From Sinosporangium album (GTDB lineage Bacteria > Actinomycetota > Actinomycetes > Streptosporangiales > Streptosporangiaceae): a stretch of 54,545 nt of DNA. Location: NCBI RefSeq assembly GCF_900100605.1, contig NZ_FNCN01000038.1:1-54545 (forward strand). Reading direction: 5' to 3'. Below the pieces are notes generated by a model. The model saw only the letters and a list, made by a program, of their open reading frames with translations, was not told where the DNA came from and did not search any database. This document shows positions 15,819 through 23,393 of the stretch, piece after piece (within the stretch, counting starts at the first letter, position 1; each line of letters starts with the position of its first letter). A program made the position numbers and the translations under genes.

Positions 15819-16994
15819 GTGGGCATTGAAACGTTCGGTGAGGCGCTTCGACGTCTACGCGCCGGAATGTCACTCCGCGAGCTGGCTCGTGTAGCTCACT
15901 GCAGCAAGAGCTACATCGCCGATCTTGAAAGCGGACGACGATCACCGACTATGGCGGTCGCCACGGCACTCGACAAGGCTCTCAGGGCGAACGGCCAACT
16001 CGTGGCCCTGGCTGACCGCAGACAGCGCGCCGTTGTCTGGCCGGTGGCAAGCATGGAGGCACTACCACCTGCTGAGGGGGTCATGACGGACCCTCGTCGC
16101 TACGTGGGTGGGTCCGTGGTGGAGGAACTACGCCTCCAGCTCGACGCGAGCAAGGCGGAAGATGGCGCTCTCGGACCATCAGCGGCTCTGCCCAGAGTGC
16201 AGGCCGTGATCGCGATCATGCAGCACTCCGTTCGCGAAGTTCGCCCTCAGGTTCGACGGCAACTGCTGGCCGTGGGAGCGGAGGCCGCGGAGTTCATCGG
16301 CTGGCTGTACCGCGATCTACGGGATTTGCCTACGGCAACGTACTGGTACGACCGGGCGGTCGAGTGGGCGCAAGAAGCCGACGACGGCCCCATGCAAGGC
16401 TACGTGTTGCTACGCAAATCCCAACTCGCTTATGACCGGCAGGACGCTTTGAAGGTGTTGACGCTGGCGGAAGCGGCGCAGCACAGCAGCACGCGGCTTC
16501 CGGCTGGGGTGCGGGCAGAAGTGCTGCAGCAGCAGGCGTTGGGCCTGGCCATGATGGGGGAGCCGGTGCGCGAGGTCGAGGTGAAGCTCGACGAAGCACG
16601 CGGACTGCTGTCCGGCGTGTCGGAGGAGGAGCCGGGGACACTTGGCAGTTCCTTCACGGAGCACATGCTGTTGTTGCGCAGCAGCGCGTGCTTCACCGAG
16701 GCGGGCAAGCCCGCCAGGGCGGCCGAGATCCTTGAGTCGATCATCGCTGGCGGCAGCCTGTCATATCGCGACGTCGGCTACTTCCAGGCCCGTCACGCGG
16801 CCGCGCTGGCCCTGATCGGCGAACCCGATCAGGCGGCCACCCTGGGGCTCGCAGCGGCGCGCGTTGCGCGGGCCACTCGTTCGCGGCGGACGATCACGGT
16901 CTTGGGCGACGTGGTGGAGTCGATGGGCCGCTGGCAGCGTCGGCCGCAGGTGCGCGCCCTGCAGGACTTCTTAGCTGATTGTCCTGCCGCGTAG
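15819..16994 (+). CDS. XRE-family helix-turn-helix regulator
   Basis: A 391-aa regulator from GTG 15819, behind AAGGAG. Residues about 4-60 form an HTH (FGEALRRLRAGMSLRELARVAHCSKSYIADLESGRR when read in parts: LRELARVAHCS helix 2, KSYIADLESG recognition helix). The remaining about 300 residues are helical repeats (LYRDLRDLPTATYWYDRAVEW, ALKVLTLAEAAQHS) as in actinomycete regulators with a TPR-like sensor domain. It is divergent from the DUF574 cassette and nearest to the lan operon, making it the prime candidate regulator. The 3' end overlaps the convergent hydrolase by 24 bp. Confidence 0.85.
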   Translation: MGIETFGEALRRLRAGMSLRELARVAHCSKSYIADLESGRRSPTMAVATALDKALRANGQLVALADRRQRAVVWPVASMEALPPAEGVMTDPRRYVGGSVVEELRLQLDASKAEDGALGPSAALPRVQAVIAIMQHSVREVRPQVRRQLLAVGAEAAEFIGWLYRDLRDLPTATYWYDRAVEWAQEADDGPMQGYVLLRKSQLAYDRQDALKVLTLAEAAQHSSTRLPAGVRAEVLQQQALGLAMMGEPVREVEVKLDEARGLLSGVSEEEPGTLGSSFTEHMLLLRSSACFTEAGKPARAAEILESIIAGGSLSYRDVGYFQARHAAALALIGEPDQAATLGLAAARVARATRSRRTITVLGDVVESMGRWQRRPQVRALQDFLADCPAA

Positions 16995-17828
16995 GCGTCC
17001 GTCCCGCAGCCATTCGGCGACCGTCCGGATCACCGCGGCCTGCCATGCCTGGCTTTGAGGGTTGTGATATTGCGGATCGTCGTGGACGGCGAAGGTGTGC
17101 TGTGCGCCTTCGACCTCGACCAGGTCGCACGGGGCGGTGAACTGGGGCACGGCCGCTCGGGAGGACTCGATCGGCACGAGGGTGTCCTTGGTGCCGTGCA
17201 CGATCAGGGTCGGGGCCTTGATGGAACCGAGGATGGTGTGCGGCTGCAGCCAGAAGACTTCGTTGAGGAGTGGCCGGCCGTGGCGCAGGGTGGGGGTGAA
17301 GGTGATGGATCCCTGCTCGGTGAGCTGGCGGGCGACGTCTTCGTCCAGGTAATCGTCGTGCCAGTAGGGGCGGCTGTCGATGGTGCGCTTCTTGTAGTTG
17401 AGCTGGGGGTTGAGCAGTACCAGCCGGGACACTTCGTCGGGCCGATGGGCGGCGTAGTAGCCGCAGACGCCGCCGCCGAAGCTCGTGCCGAGCAGGCTGA
17501 GTCTCGTGGCCTTGGTCGTCTCGCGGAGCTGCTGCAGCGCGGCGCGGATGTCGTTGAGGATGGTCGAGAGGGTCAGTTCTTCTTGTCTGCCTTCGCTCTC
17601 GCCGTGGCCGCGCAGGTCGAAGCGGAGGGATGCCAAGCCGTGGTCGCCCAGTCCGTGAGCCATCCGGGTGAAGAAGCCGCTTTCGTGACGCGTCACTCCG
17701 CCGCCGTGGACCAGGACGACGGCGTACTCTGGCGGTCCGTCTGGTGCGACGAGCGTTCCGGCGAGCTGTTGGCCGTCGAGGGTCCGGAAGGTGATCTCAT
17801 GCTCTGTTGAAGTCACCTTCAGCAGCAT
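16971..17828 (-). CDS. Alpha/beta hydrolase (serine hydrolase)
   Basis: A 285-aa alpha/beta-hydrolase from ATG 17828 (GTG 17834 also possible). Visible are the oxyanion-loop VLVHGGGVTRHESGFF, the nucleophile elbow LLGTSFGGGVCGYYA (G-x-S-x-G), an Asp strand in HGTKDTLVPIES and the catalytic His in EGAQHTFAVHD. It resembles dienelactone hydrolase/peptidase-S9-like esterases; substrate unknown. Divergence from nothing adjacent and a 57-bp gap to the upstream GntR gene on the same strand suggest co-transcription with that regulator. Confidence 0.85.
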   Translation of the reverse strand: MLLKVTSTEHEITFRTLDGQQLAGTLVAPDGPPEYAVVLVHGGGVTRHESGFFTRMAHGLGDHGLASLRFDLRGHGESEGRQEELTLSTILNDIRAALQQLRETTKATRLSLLGTSFGGGVCGYYAAHRPDEVSRLVLLNPQLNYKKRTIDSRPYWHDDYLDEDVARQLTEQGSITFTPTLRHGRPLLNEVFWLQPHTILGSIKAPTLIVHGTKDTLVPIESSRAAVPQFTAPCDLVEVEGAQHTFAVHDDPQYHNPQSQAWQAAVIRTVAEWLRDGRLRGRTIS

Positions 17829-17885
17829 AGGCACGGCCTTGGACCGGTGGAAGCATTCGCGATGGCTCCTGGACGGAGGCGCAGT

Positions 17886-18587
17886 TCAGGGTGACGTGGG
17901 CGGGAGCCGCTGGTCCACGATGTGGATCCGCTGTGGGTTGATGAGGCGGCGTAGCAAATGGAGGGGCTGGCCGGTGTCGTCGTAGGCGATGCGCGTGATG
18001 TCGAGCAGCGGGCTGCCACGGCTGACTCGGAGTTGTGATGCTTCCTTCGGATCCGCTAGGTGGATCTGGGTGTGGATGTCCAGTACGTCGGACGACGGGT
18101 CTGCGCTGGACGCTTTGGCCTCAGGCTCCTCTGTGGCGAGGTACCACTGATCGAGGCACACGATCTGGTCATCAACTACGCCATGTCCCTCGAAGTAGAG
18201 CACCGGGTGGTCGGGGCCGAGGCGTAGGCTCTCCAAGATCTCTCCGGGCGGGAGGACGGTTTGCGGGGCCTGCTCGATCAGGCGACCTGTGGTCCCCGCC
18301 GACATGCACGCGTTCATGAACACGATGGGCTCGTTGCGCCGCTCGACGGCCATGGGAATCTCGATGACGGCGGGCGGTCGCTGTACGATCATGCCCTTAT
18401 TGGCGGCGCGCCGGACCCGGCCCTCAGCTTTTAGTTCTCGCATGGCGCTGGTGATGACGTGCCTGCTGCAGCCGTACTCCCGCATCAGTTCTTCGGTGTG
18501 GGGGAGTGGCTCGCCTGCCGGATAGGTGCCGTCGAGGATCTTGGTCCGGAGGTCGTTTAGGACCTCGGGAAACCTCGCGACGGGCAC
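17886..18587 (-). CDS. GntR-family regulator, HutC/UTRA subfamily
   Basis: A 233-aa protein. GTG 18587 is chosen because AAGGAG lies seven bases upstream; longer versions add an unlikely Arg-rich extension. Residues 1-65 are the winged helix (VLNDLRTKILDGTYPAGEPLP, SRHVITSAMRELKAEGRVRR). The C-terminal about 150 residues form a UTRA ligand domain (GEILESLRLGPDHPVLYFEG, LLDITRIAYDDTGQPLHL). GntR regulators of this sort control transfer genes on actinomycete plasmids and AICEs (KorSA, TraR types). It is divergent from the WhiB-like/DUF2637 operon, with a perfect palindrome between them. Confidence 0.88.
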   Translation of the reverse strand: MPVARFPEVLNDLRTKILDGTYPAGEPLPHTEELMREYGCSRHVITSAMRELKAEGRVRRAANKGMIVQRPPAVIEIPMAVERRNEPIVFMNACMSAGTTGRLIEQAPQTVLPPGEILESLRLGPDHPVLYFEGHGVVDDQIVCLDQWYLATEEPEAKASSADPSSDVLDIHTQIHLADPKEASQLRVSRGSPLLDITRIAYDDTGQPLHLLRRLINPQRIHIVDQRLPPTSP

Positions 18588-18710
18588 GGGCGGGCTCCTT
18601 CGTTGGGCTGCTCTGGCTGGCGTTGATCGTAGTACGGCGGCGCGATCGGTGCTTCTCACCTGCGGGCTTGACAGTGATCGTCGGGCGATGCAGCATGACT
18701 CTCGCAATTC

Positions 18711-18726
18711 TGTTTACTAGTAAACA
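18711..18726. promoter_or_regulatory. Perfect 16-bp palindrome, candidate GntR operator
   Basis: TGTTTACTAGTAAACA reads identically on both strands and is the only AT-rich stretch in the 292-bp divergent intergenic region between the GntR gene and the WhiB-like gene. Placement fits repression of both transcription units. Confidence 0.6.
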
Positions 18727-18879
18727 CGAAATCGCGAAGTATGAAAAAGCGGCCCTCCGCTTCCACCGGAAAGGCCGCTCAGCTACAAGCCCATGCGGGC
18801 CCCAGCCCAGATCTTCCACATCCGGGCGGGGCCCTTGAGCACCAGGTCTCTCAACCCTCGTGAAAGGAACCGAGACCCG

Positions 18880-19161
18880 ATGTCCAGCCACATCGTGGCA
18901 TCGCCGTTCGGCGTTGTCACATCCGACGCCACCTCTGACCTCGACGGGGTCCTCCTGACCCGCGCCGCCAAGTGCCGCCAGCCCGGCATCGACCCCGAAT
19001 ACGCCCAGCGGCTCTGCTCCGGCTGCCCCTTCACCGGCCTCGACGGCGAGTGCGTGAACCGTGCGCGGAAGATGCCGTTCGACAACTGGGGCATCATCGG
19101 CGGCACCACCCCCACGCAGCGCCGCCTCCTCGGCATCGGCACCTACGAGGTGGCGGCGTGA
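18880..19161 (+). CDS. Divergent WhiB-like protein
   Basis: A 93-aa protein from ATG 18880, behind GAAAGGAAC. Four cysteines at residues 32, 46, 49 and 58 (C-x13-C-x2-C-x8-C), then NWGIIGGTTPTQRR, which corresponds to the G[IV]WGG turn and basic tail of Wbl proteins. The last spacing is x8 rather than the usual x5, so it is an outlier, as are several phage and plasmid Wbl proteins. It would hold a [4Fe-4S] cluster and act through the sigma factor or DNA. Its stop overlaps the next start as GTGA, so it heads the DUF2637 operon. Confidence 0.65.
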   Translation: MSSHIVASPFGVVTSDATSDLDGVLLTRAAKCRQPGIDPEYAQRLCSGCPFTGLDGECVNRARKMPFDNWGIIGGTTPTQRRLLGIGTYEVAA

Positions 19162-20621
19162 GACTACTCGCCCCCAACCCCGAGCGTGAGCGCGCCCGGC
19201 TCGAAGCGGAGCAGTTCCGCATCGAGCAGGAGCGTCTCCGCGACGAGGCGCGTCGCCTGCGCGAGATCGAGGAGGCCGAGCACCGTGCCACCCTCTCCGA
19301 GCGGGCGGGCGAGCTGGCCGAGCAGGAGCAGACCCGCATCGTCGCCGAGGCCGAGGCCGAGCGCACCCGCGCGAAGTGGCGGAAGCGGCGCGAGGTCTGG
19401 GCCGAGCGGACGCGGGCGGCCAGCCGGCTGGCCGTCATGTCGATCACCAACCTGGGCGTGAACGGCGTCGCCGTCTCTGGGCAGGCGATGTCGTTCATGC
19501 AGCGTGGGCTCCCGCCGCTGTGGGCCGTGCTCGCGGCCGGGATCGTCGAGTCGGTCGCCGTGTACGTGTCCTGGCACGCGCACGTCGCGCTCCGCGAGGG
19601 CGACGCGGCCTGGGCCACCCGCATGTGGTCGTACCTGGTCGGCGCGGGTGCCGGGTACCTGTCGTACACGCACGTGCAGGACTACCCCGAGCTGTTCGCG
19701 GCCTGCTCGCTCGCCTCGCCGTGGCTGTGGTCGATGCACTCCCGGCACCTGCACCGAAAGGACTTGCGGGAGAAGGGGTTGATCGACCCCCGCGTGCCGA
19801 AGTTCAGCGCGCTGCGCTGGCTGCTGCACACCAAGGAGACGTTCGCAGCCTTCAAGTGGGCGGTCAGCGAGGGTGTCCAGAGCCCGCACATCGCGGTCGA
19901 GGTGGTGCGCTCCCGCCGCGCCGTCCGGATGACGTGGCGGACGGTGGACCAGGCACAGGCGGCAGTCGTCGCGGCGCAGCGGACGCAGTTGGAGCTTGCG
20001 CTGACACAGCTCGCCGCCCTGTCGGAGGAGCTGCACAGCGTGGACCCGGACGCGCAGGCGGCCAAGCAGACGATCGCGCGGTTCGTGAACCGGGTCGGCG
20101 GCGGCATGTTCCCGATGTACCGTCCGCTGCCCGCCGGCGAGCTTCGTCCGGCGGACGAGCGGACGGATGAGGTGCGGACGGACGGCGGGCGGAAGCCGGA
20201 CGGAGGGTGGCGCTGGGCCTGGCTCGTGCGCGGACGGACGGCGGACGAGAAGCGGACGGACGAGACAGACGAGCCGCAGACGGACGACGGACCAGAAGCG
20301 GACGGACAGCGCGGACGAGAAGCGGACAGGCGACAGACGGACGGCGGACGACGAGTCCGCGCGGAAGCGGACGGACGGCACGGACGGAAAGTCTCGTCCG
20401 GGCGGACGGTCCGGCAAGAAGCGGACGGACGGACGCCGTCCGTCCACGCGGACGAACGGCGGACGGACGGAGCGGACAGGCGGACGGACCGCAGGTCCCG
20501 CCGACCTTGCGGATGTGCTTCCTCTTGGACAGGCGATCCTCGCCCAGCACCAGCGGACGCGGCTGACGCGCGACCGCCTCGCGGCCGGGGTCAAGTCGGC
20601 CGGACAAACGATCAGCAATGA
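19158..20621 (+). CDS. DUF2637 membrane protein, reading frame shifted in its C-terminal third
   Basis: GTG 19158 overlaps the WhiB-like stop. Residues 1-85 are a charged coiled coil (Glu/Arg-rich), followed by four membrane helices in the DUF2637 pattern: MSITNLGVNGVAVSGQAMSF, WAVLAAGIVESVAVYVSWHA, MWSYLVGAGAGYLSYTHV and LFAACSLASPWLWSMHS. After about residue 330 the frame enters a CGGACG-rich tract and ends at 20621 in Arg/Pro-rich sequence unlike a folded domain. The expected C-terminal winged-helix-like segment appears in the +1 frame up to 20796 (separate entry). DUF2637 proteins are hallmark cargo of actinomycete plasmids and AICEs; function unknown. Confidence 0.75.
   Translation: MRLLAPNPERERARLEAEQFRIEQERLRDEARRLREIEEAEHRATLSERAGELAEQEQTRIVAEAEAERTRAKWRKRREVWAERTRAASRLAVMSITNLGVNGVAVSGQAMSFMQRGLPPLWAVLAAGIVESVAVYVSWHAHVALREGDAAWATRMWSYLVGAGAGYLSYTHVQDYPELFAACSLASPWLWSMHSRHLHRKDLREKGLIDPRVPKFSALRWLLHTKETFAAFKWAVSEGVQSPHIAVEVVRSRRAVRMTWRTVDQAQAAVVAAQRTQLELALTQLAALSEELHSVDPDAQAAKQTIARFVNRVGGGMFPMYRPLPAGELRPADERTDEVRTDGGRKPDGGWRWAWLVRGRTADEKRTDETDEPQTDDGPEADGQRGREADRRQTDGGRRVRAEADGRHGRKVSSGRTVRQEADGRTPSVHADERRTDGADRRTDRRSRRPCGCASSWTGDPRPAPADAADARPPRGRGQVGRTNDQQ
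20150..20500 (+). repeat. Strand-biased GCGGACGG-rich tract
   Basis: About 350 bp with at least 15 copies of GCGGAC on the plus strand, often as GCGGACGG, plus variants (CAGACGGACG, CCGGACGG). Spacing is irregular, so it is a dispersed motif array, not a simple satellite. It lies inside the DUF2637 gene and is where the reading frame appears to shift. Confidence 0.8.
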
Positions 20622-20796
20622 GCGCGCCAGCGCGCTGCTGAAGGTCCTGCAGACGGACGGGACGTCCGCCACAGACGGTGCAGACGGGACCGACTCATCC
20701 ACGCAGACGGAACAGATGGCGGACGGCGGACCGGCCGGGGCGGAAGAAGCGGACGAGAGCGGTTCGTCCACCGACGACGACAGGGGAGTGAACTGA
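20167..20796 (+). pseudogene. Displaced C-terminal part of the DUF2637 protein (+1 frame)
   Basis: This frame carries, after a Thr/Asp/Arg/Lys-rich low-complexity stretch, the segment LADVLPLGQAILAQHQRTRLTRDRLAAG then SAGQTISNERASALLKVL. That pattern (LTRDxLAAG...ISNxRASALL) is what I expect at the C-terminus of DUF2637/mobile-element proteins. Its stop at 20796 overlaps the next ATG (TGATG), so translational coupling is preserved in this frame rather than in the upstream one. Most likely one gene, 19158-20796, with a single-base slip or sequencing error in the repeat tract. ATG 20167 is probably not a real start. Confidence 0.6.
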
Positions 20797-21275
20797 TGAC
20801 GACCAGCCGGACGAACCAGGCGACCGAGTGGTCCTGCTACATCCCGATGTGGGACGAGGCCACCGAGGAGTTCCACAACGCATGGATTACCTACCGGACG
20901 GACGACCCGTACTTCGTCCTCCTGGAGATCGAAGATTGGCCCGCCCCGGTGGCAGTGCCCCGCGTCGTCCTCCTGGAGATCGAAGATTGGCCCGCCCCGG
21001 TGGCAGTGCCCCGCGTCGTCCTGCTGGATGGCCTGAGCGGGCGGGCCGAGTGCCTGTCGAAGCCGGACCGCACCGCGCTGCGGGTTGAGCCGTCCTCGGA
21101 CAGCAGGTATCTGCTGCTCGGGGTCACCCAAGGAAACCTGTCTCTGGCGGTGTTCCGCGCGCCCGCTGACGTGCTCGCCCGGCACATGGCTGGCATGCAC
21201 GAGCTGGTGCCGGAGGGAGAGGAGATGGCCCACATCGACTGGGACGCCGTGATCGCCAACCTCATGCTGGCGTGA
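20796..21275 (+). CDS. SsgA-family-like protein with internal tandem duplication
   Basis: A 159-aa protein. WITYRTDDPYFVLLEI resembles the LRYDxxDPYAV start of SsgA/SsgB proteins; VLLDGLSGRA, the ALRVEPSSDSRYLLLGV strand and VFRAPADVLARHMAGMHELVPEGEEMAHIDWDAVIANL (read in parts) follow the rest of that family through the VPPGTE/LDLD end. SsgA-like proteins steer septum placement in sporulating actinomycetes; on a mobile element the target may differ. Residues about 41-74 are a 17-aa unit repeated exactly twice. ATG 20796 is coupled to the preceding stop. Family assignment is by eye. Confidence 0.6.
   Translation: MTTSRTNQATEWSCYIPMWDEATEEFHNAWITYRTDDPYFVLLEIEDWPAPVAVPRVVLLEIEDWPAPVAVPRVVLLDGLSGRAECLSKPDRTALRVEPSSDSRYLLLGVTQGNLSLAVFRAPADVLARHMAGMHELVPEGEEMAHIDWDAVIANLMLA
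20916..21017 (+). repeat. Perfect 51-bp tandem duplication
   Basis: Two identical 51-bp copies (20916-20966 and 20967-21017), in frame, encoding VLLEIEDWPAPVAVPRV twice in the SsgA-like gene. Identity at every base indicates a recent event. Confidence 0.95.
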
Positions 21276-21345
21276 CGGATCGTGACCGGACGCCAGGCGG
21301 TGTTCGCCGCCGAGCAGAGCCGCAGACCGCCGCCGCGGGGCGACC

Positions 21346-21383
21346 CAACGCGCGCAGGTGTACGTGCGCGCACGTGCGCGAGA
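21346..21383. other. Alternating purine-pyrimidine tract with 14-bp palindrome
   Basis: GCGCGC, GTGTACGTGCGCGCACGTGCGCG run almost without break in alternation and contain ACGTGCGCGCACGT (21362-21375), a perfect palindrome. Such sequence can adopt Z-DNA or extrude a cruciform. No gene covers it. Confidence 0.5.
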
Positions 21384-21515
21384 TCGTACCACGGCCCCGT
21401 CAGTCGTAACCGTCCGTGACGATCGGGAGGAGTCACGTGCCCACCAAGCCGACCCGCCGCGAGGCCCGCAAGACGCGCTTTCACGCCCGGATTGAGGGCG
21501 CTGAGAGATGGCTAA

Positions 21516-21719
21516 TTGCGCTACCGCTATCAGCAGTTGGCGGTCGGCACGGTGCTGGAGGAATTGGAGCGGCACGGGGCGGGAGTAGCTGGCATCTCGC
21601 TGACGGCCGTCGCGCTGTGGGGGCTGGCGACCGCGACGTGGGGTGTGGTCGGTGGCAGTGCGCTCGTGCTGTCGGCCGCCGTGGTTCTCGTGCTCGGCAG
21701 GGCTCTACGGGCCGACTAG
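21516..21719 (+). CDS. Small membrane protein of the mobile element
   Basis: A 67-aa protein from TTG 21516. Residues 25-62 are two closely spaced hydrophobic helices (VAGISLTAVALWGLATATW, GGSALVLSAAVVLVLG) with a short basic end. A good ribosome site (GGGAGGAG) precedes GTG 21437, but that frame does not lead into the hydrophobic part, so either the start assigned here is right or there is a frameshift near 21505. No family recognised. Confidence 0.4.
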   Translation: MRYRYQQLAVGTVLEELERHGAGVAGISLTAVALWGLATATWGVVGGSALVLSAAVVLVLGRALRAD

Positions 21720-21811
21720 CAGTGAGTGCGATACCGGGAGGCCGACGTGCGAGCATGGGAGGACGCGCAGTACACACACCAGGGGGCCGCCTGAGTCCCC
21801 TCACGTGCAGA

Positions 21812-21846
21812 AACGGCCCGGCATCGCGATTCGATGCCGGGCCGTT
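21812..21846. terminator. Strong hairpin between the island and glnA
   Basis: Perfect 15-bp arms AACGGCCCGGCATCG and CGATGCCGGGCCGTT with a 5-base loop. Read on the minus strand it is followed by TTTCTGC, so it may terminate glnA; read on plus it closes the island operon. Confidence 0.8.
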
Positions 21847-21968
21847 CTGTTCGGTCTCTGTTCGGTCAGAGGACGAGAAACGACGGGAAACAACAAGCAA
21901 GGATGAGAACGTTTTTCCAGCTCAGCGGCCGTTTCTAGGAAGATCACCGAGGTAGGAAAACCCCGCTG

Positions 21969-23393
21969 TCACACGTCGTAGTAGAGCTCGAACTCGTGCG
22001 GGTGGGGGCGGAGGCGGATGGGGTCGACCTCGTTCTCGCGCTTGTAGGAGATCCAGGTCTCGATGAGGTCCTGGGTGAACACGCCGCCTTCGAGGAGGTA
22101 GTCGTGGTCGGCCTCCAGGTTGTCGAGGACCTTGTCGAGGGAGGCGGGGACCTGCGGGACGAGGCGGGCCTCCTCCGGAGGCAGCTCGTAGAGGTCCTTG
22201 TCCATGGGCTCCGGCGGCTCGATCTTGTTGCGGATGCCGTCGAGGCCGGCCATGAGCATGGCGGCGAAGGCGAAGTACGGGTTGCAGGACGGGTCGGGAA
22301 CCCGGAACTCGACGCGCTTGGCCTTGGGGTTGGACCCGGTGATCGGGATCCGGACGCAGGCCGAGCGGTTGCGCTGGGAGTAGACCAGGTTGACGGGGGC
22401 CTCGTAGCCGGGCACCAGGCGGTGGTAGGAGTTGACCGTCGGGTTGGTGAAGGCCAGCAGCGACGGGGCGTGCTTGAGCAGGCCGCCGATGTAGTAGCGG
22501 GCGTAGTCGGACAGGCCCGCGTAGCCGACCTCGTCGTAGAAGAGCGGCTCGCCGTCCTTCCAGAGCGACATGTGGCAGTGCATGCCGGAGCCGTTGTCAC
22601 CGAAGATCGGCTTGGGCATGAAGGTCACGGTGTGGCCGAACTCCATCGCCGTGCTCTTGATGATGTACTTGAAGAGCATCAGCCGGTCGGCGCTCTCCAG
22701 GAGCGTGCCGAACCGGAAGTTGATCTCGGCCTGGCCGGCGGTGCCCACCTCGTGGTGCTGCATCTCGACGGGGATGCCGGCCTCGATGCAGCGGCGGGTC
22801 ATCTCCGAGCGCAGGTCGGTGAAGTGGTCCATCGGCGGCACCGGGAAGTAGCCGCCCTTGTAACGCGGCTTGTAGCCGAGGTTGCCGCCTTCTTGGGCCT
22901 TGCCGGTGTTCCAGGCGCCCTCGATGGAGTCGATGTAGAAGAAGCTGGAGTGCGCGTTGGTCTGGAAGCGCACGTCGTCGAAGATGTAGAACTCCGCCTC
23001 GGGGCCGACGTAGACCGTGTCGGCGATGCCGGTGCCCTTGAGGTATTCCTCGGCCTTGCGCGCGACGTTGCGGGGGTCGCGGCTGTAGGCCTCGCCGGTG
23101 AGCGGGTCGTGCACGAAGAAGTTGATGTTCAGCGTCTTGTGCGTGCGGAACGGGTCGAGCACCGCGGAGGTGGGGTCGGGCAGCAGCAGCATGTCCGACT
23201 CGTGGATGGCCTGGAACCCGCGGATGGACGAACCGTCGAACATAAGGCCGTCGGTGAAGACGCTGCGGGTGAAGTTCTCCACGGGGTAGGTGAAGTGGTG
23301 CGTCGTCCCCGGCAGGTCCGTGAACCTGATATCGACGAACTGCACCCCTTCGTCCCCGATGAACTTCAGGACGTCGTCGGCGGAGTTGAACAC
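21969..23393 (-). CDS. glnA: Type I glutamine synthetase
   Basis: A 474-aa enzyme making glutamine from glutamate, ammonia and ATP in the cytoplasm (dodecamer). GTG 23393 with GGGAGG upstream gives the usual [13 protein letters not shown]-terminus. Visible: beta-grasp [20 protein letters not shown], catalytic [14 protein letters not shown]/metal [38 protein letters not shown], and the adenylylation Tyr in [12 protein letters not shown], showing GSI-beta type subject to GlnE control. First backbone gene next to the island; codon use and synteny look ordinary. Confidence 0.97.
   Translation of the reverse strand: MFNSADDVLKFIGDEGVQFVDIRFTDLPGTTHHFTYPVENFTRSVFTDGLMFDGSSIRGFQAIHESDMLLLPDPTSAVLDPFRTHKTLNINFFVHDPLTGEAYSRDPRNVARKAEEYLKGTGIADTVYVGPEAEFYIFDDVRFQTNAHSSFFYIDSIEGAWNTGKAQEGGNLGYKPRYKGGYFPVPPMDHFTDLRSEMTRRCIEAGIPVEMQHHEVGTAGQAEINFRFGTLLESADRLMLFKYIIKSTAMEFGHTVTFMPKPIFGDNGSGMHCHMSLWKDGEPLFYDEVGYAGLSDYARYYIGGLLKHAPSLLAFTNPTVNSYHRLVPGYEAPVNLVYSQRNRSACVRIPITGSNPKAKRVEFRVPDPSCNPYFAFAAMLMAGLDGIRNKIEPPEPMDKDLYELPPEEARLVPQVPASLDKVLDNLEADHDYLLEGGVFTQDLIETWISYKRENEVDPIRLRPHPHEFELYYDV

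Noticed and set aside
16971-17828. Alpha/beta hydrolase as lanthipeptide leader protease
   Set aside because: No peptidase-specific blocks, and it is paired with the GntR gene rather than with the lan operon.
20150-20500. CRISPR array
   Set aside because: The GCGGAC units are short, irregularly spaced and inside a coding frame; no repeat-spacer regularity and no cas genes.
21437-21955. GTG 21437 frame with good ribosome site as the small membrane gene
   Set aside because: The frame turns into Gly/Arg-rich sequence; the hydrophobic helices are in another frame. Kept only as a note on a possible frameshift.
21720-21968. tRNA attachment site for the island
   Set aside because: No cloverleaf could be recognised on either strand near the junction.
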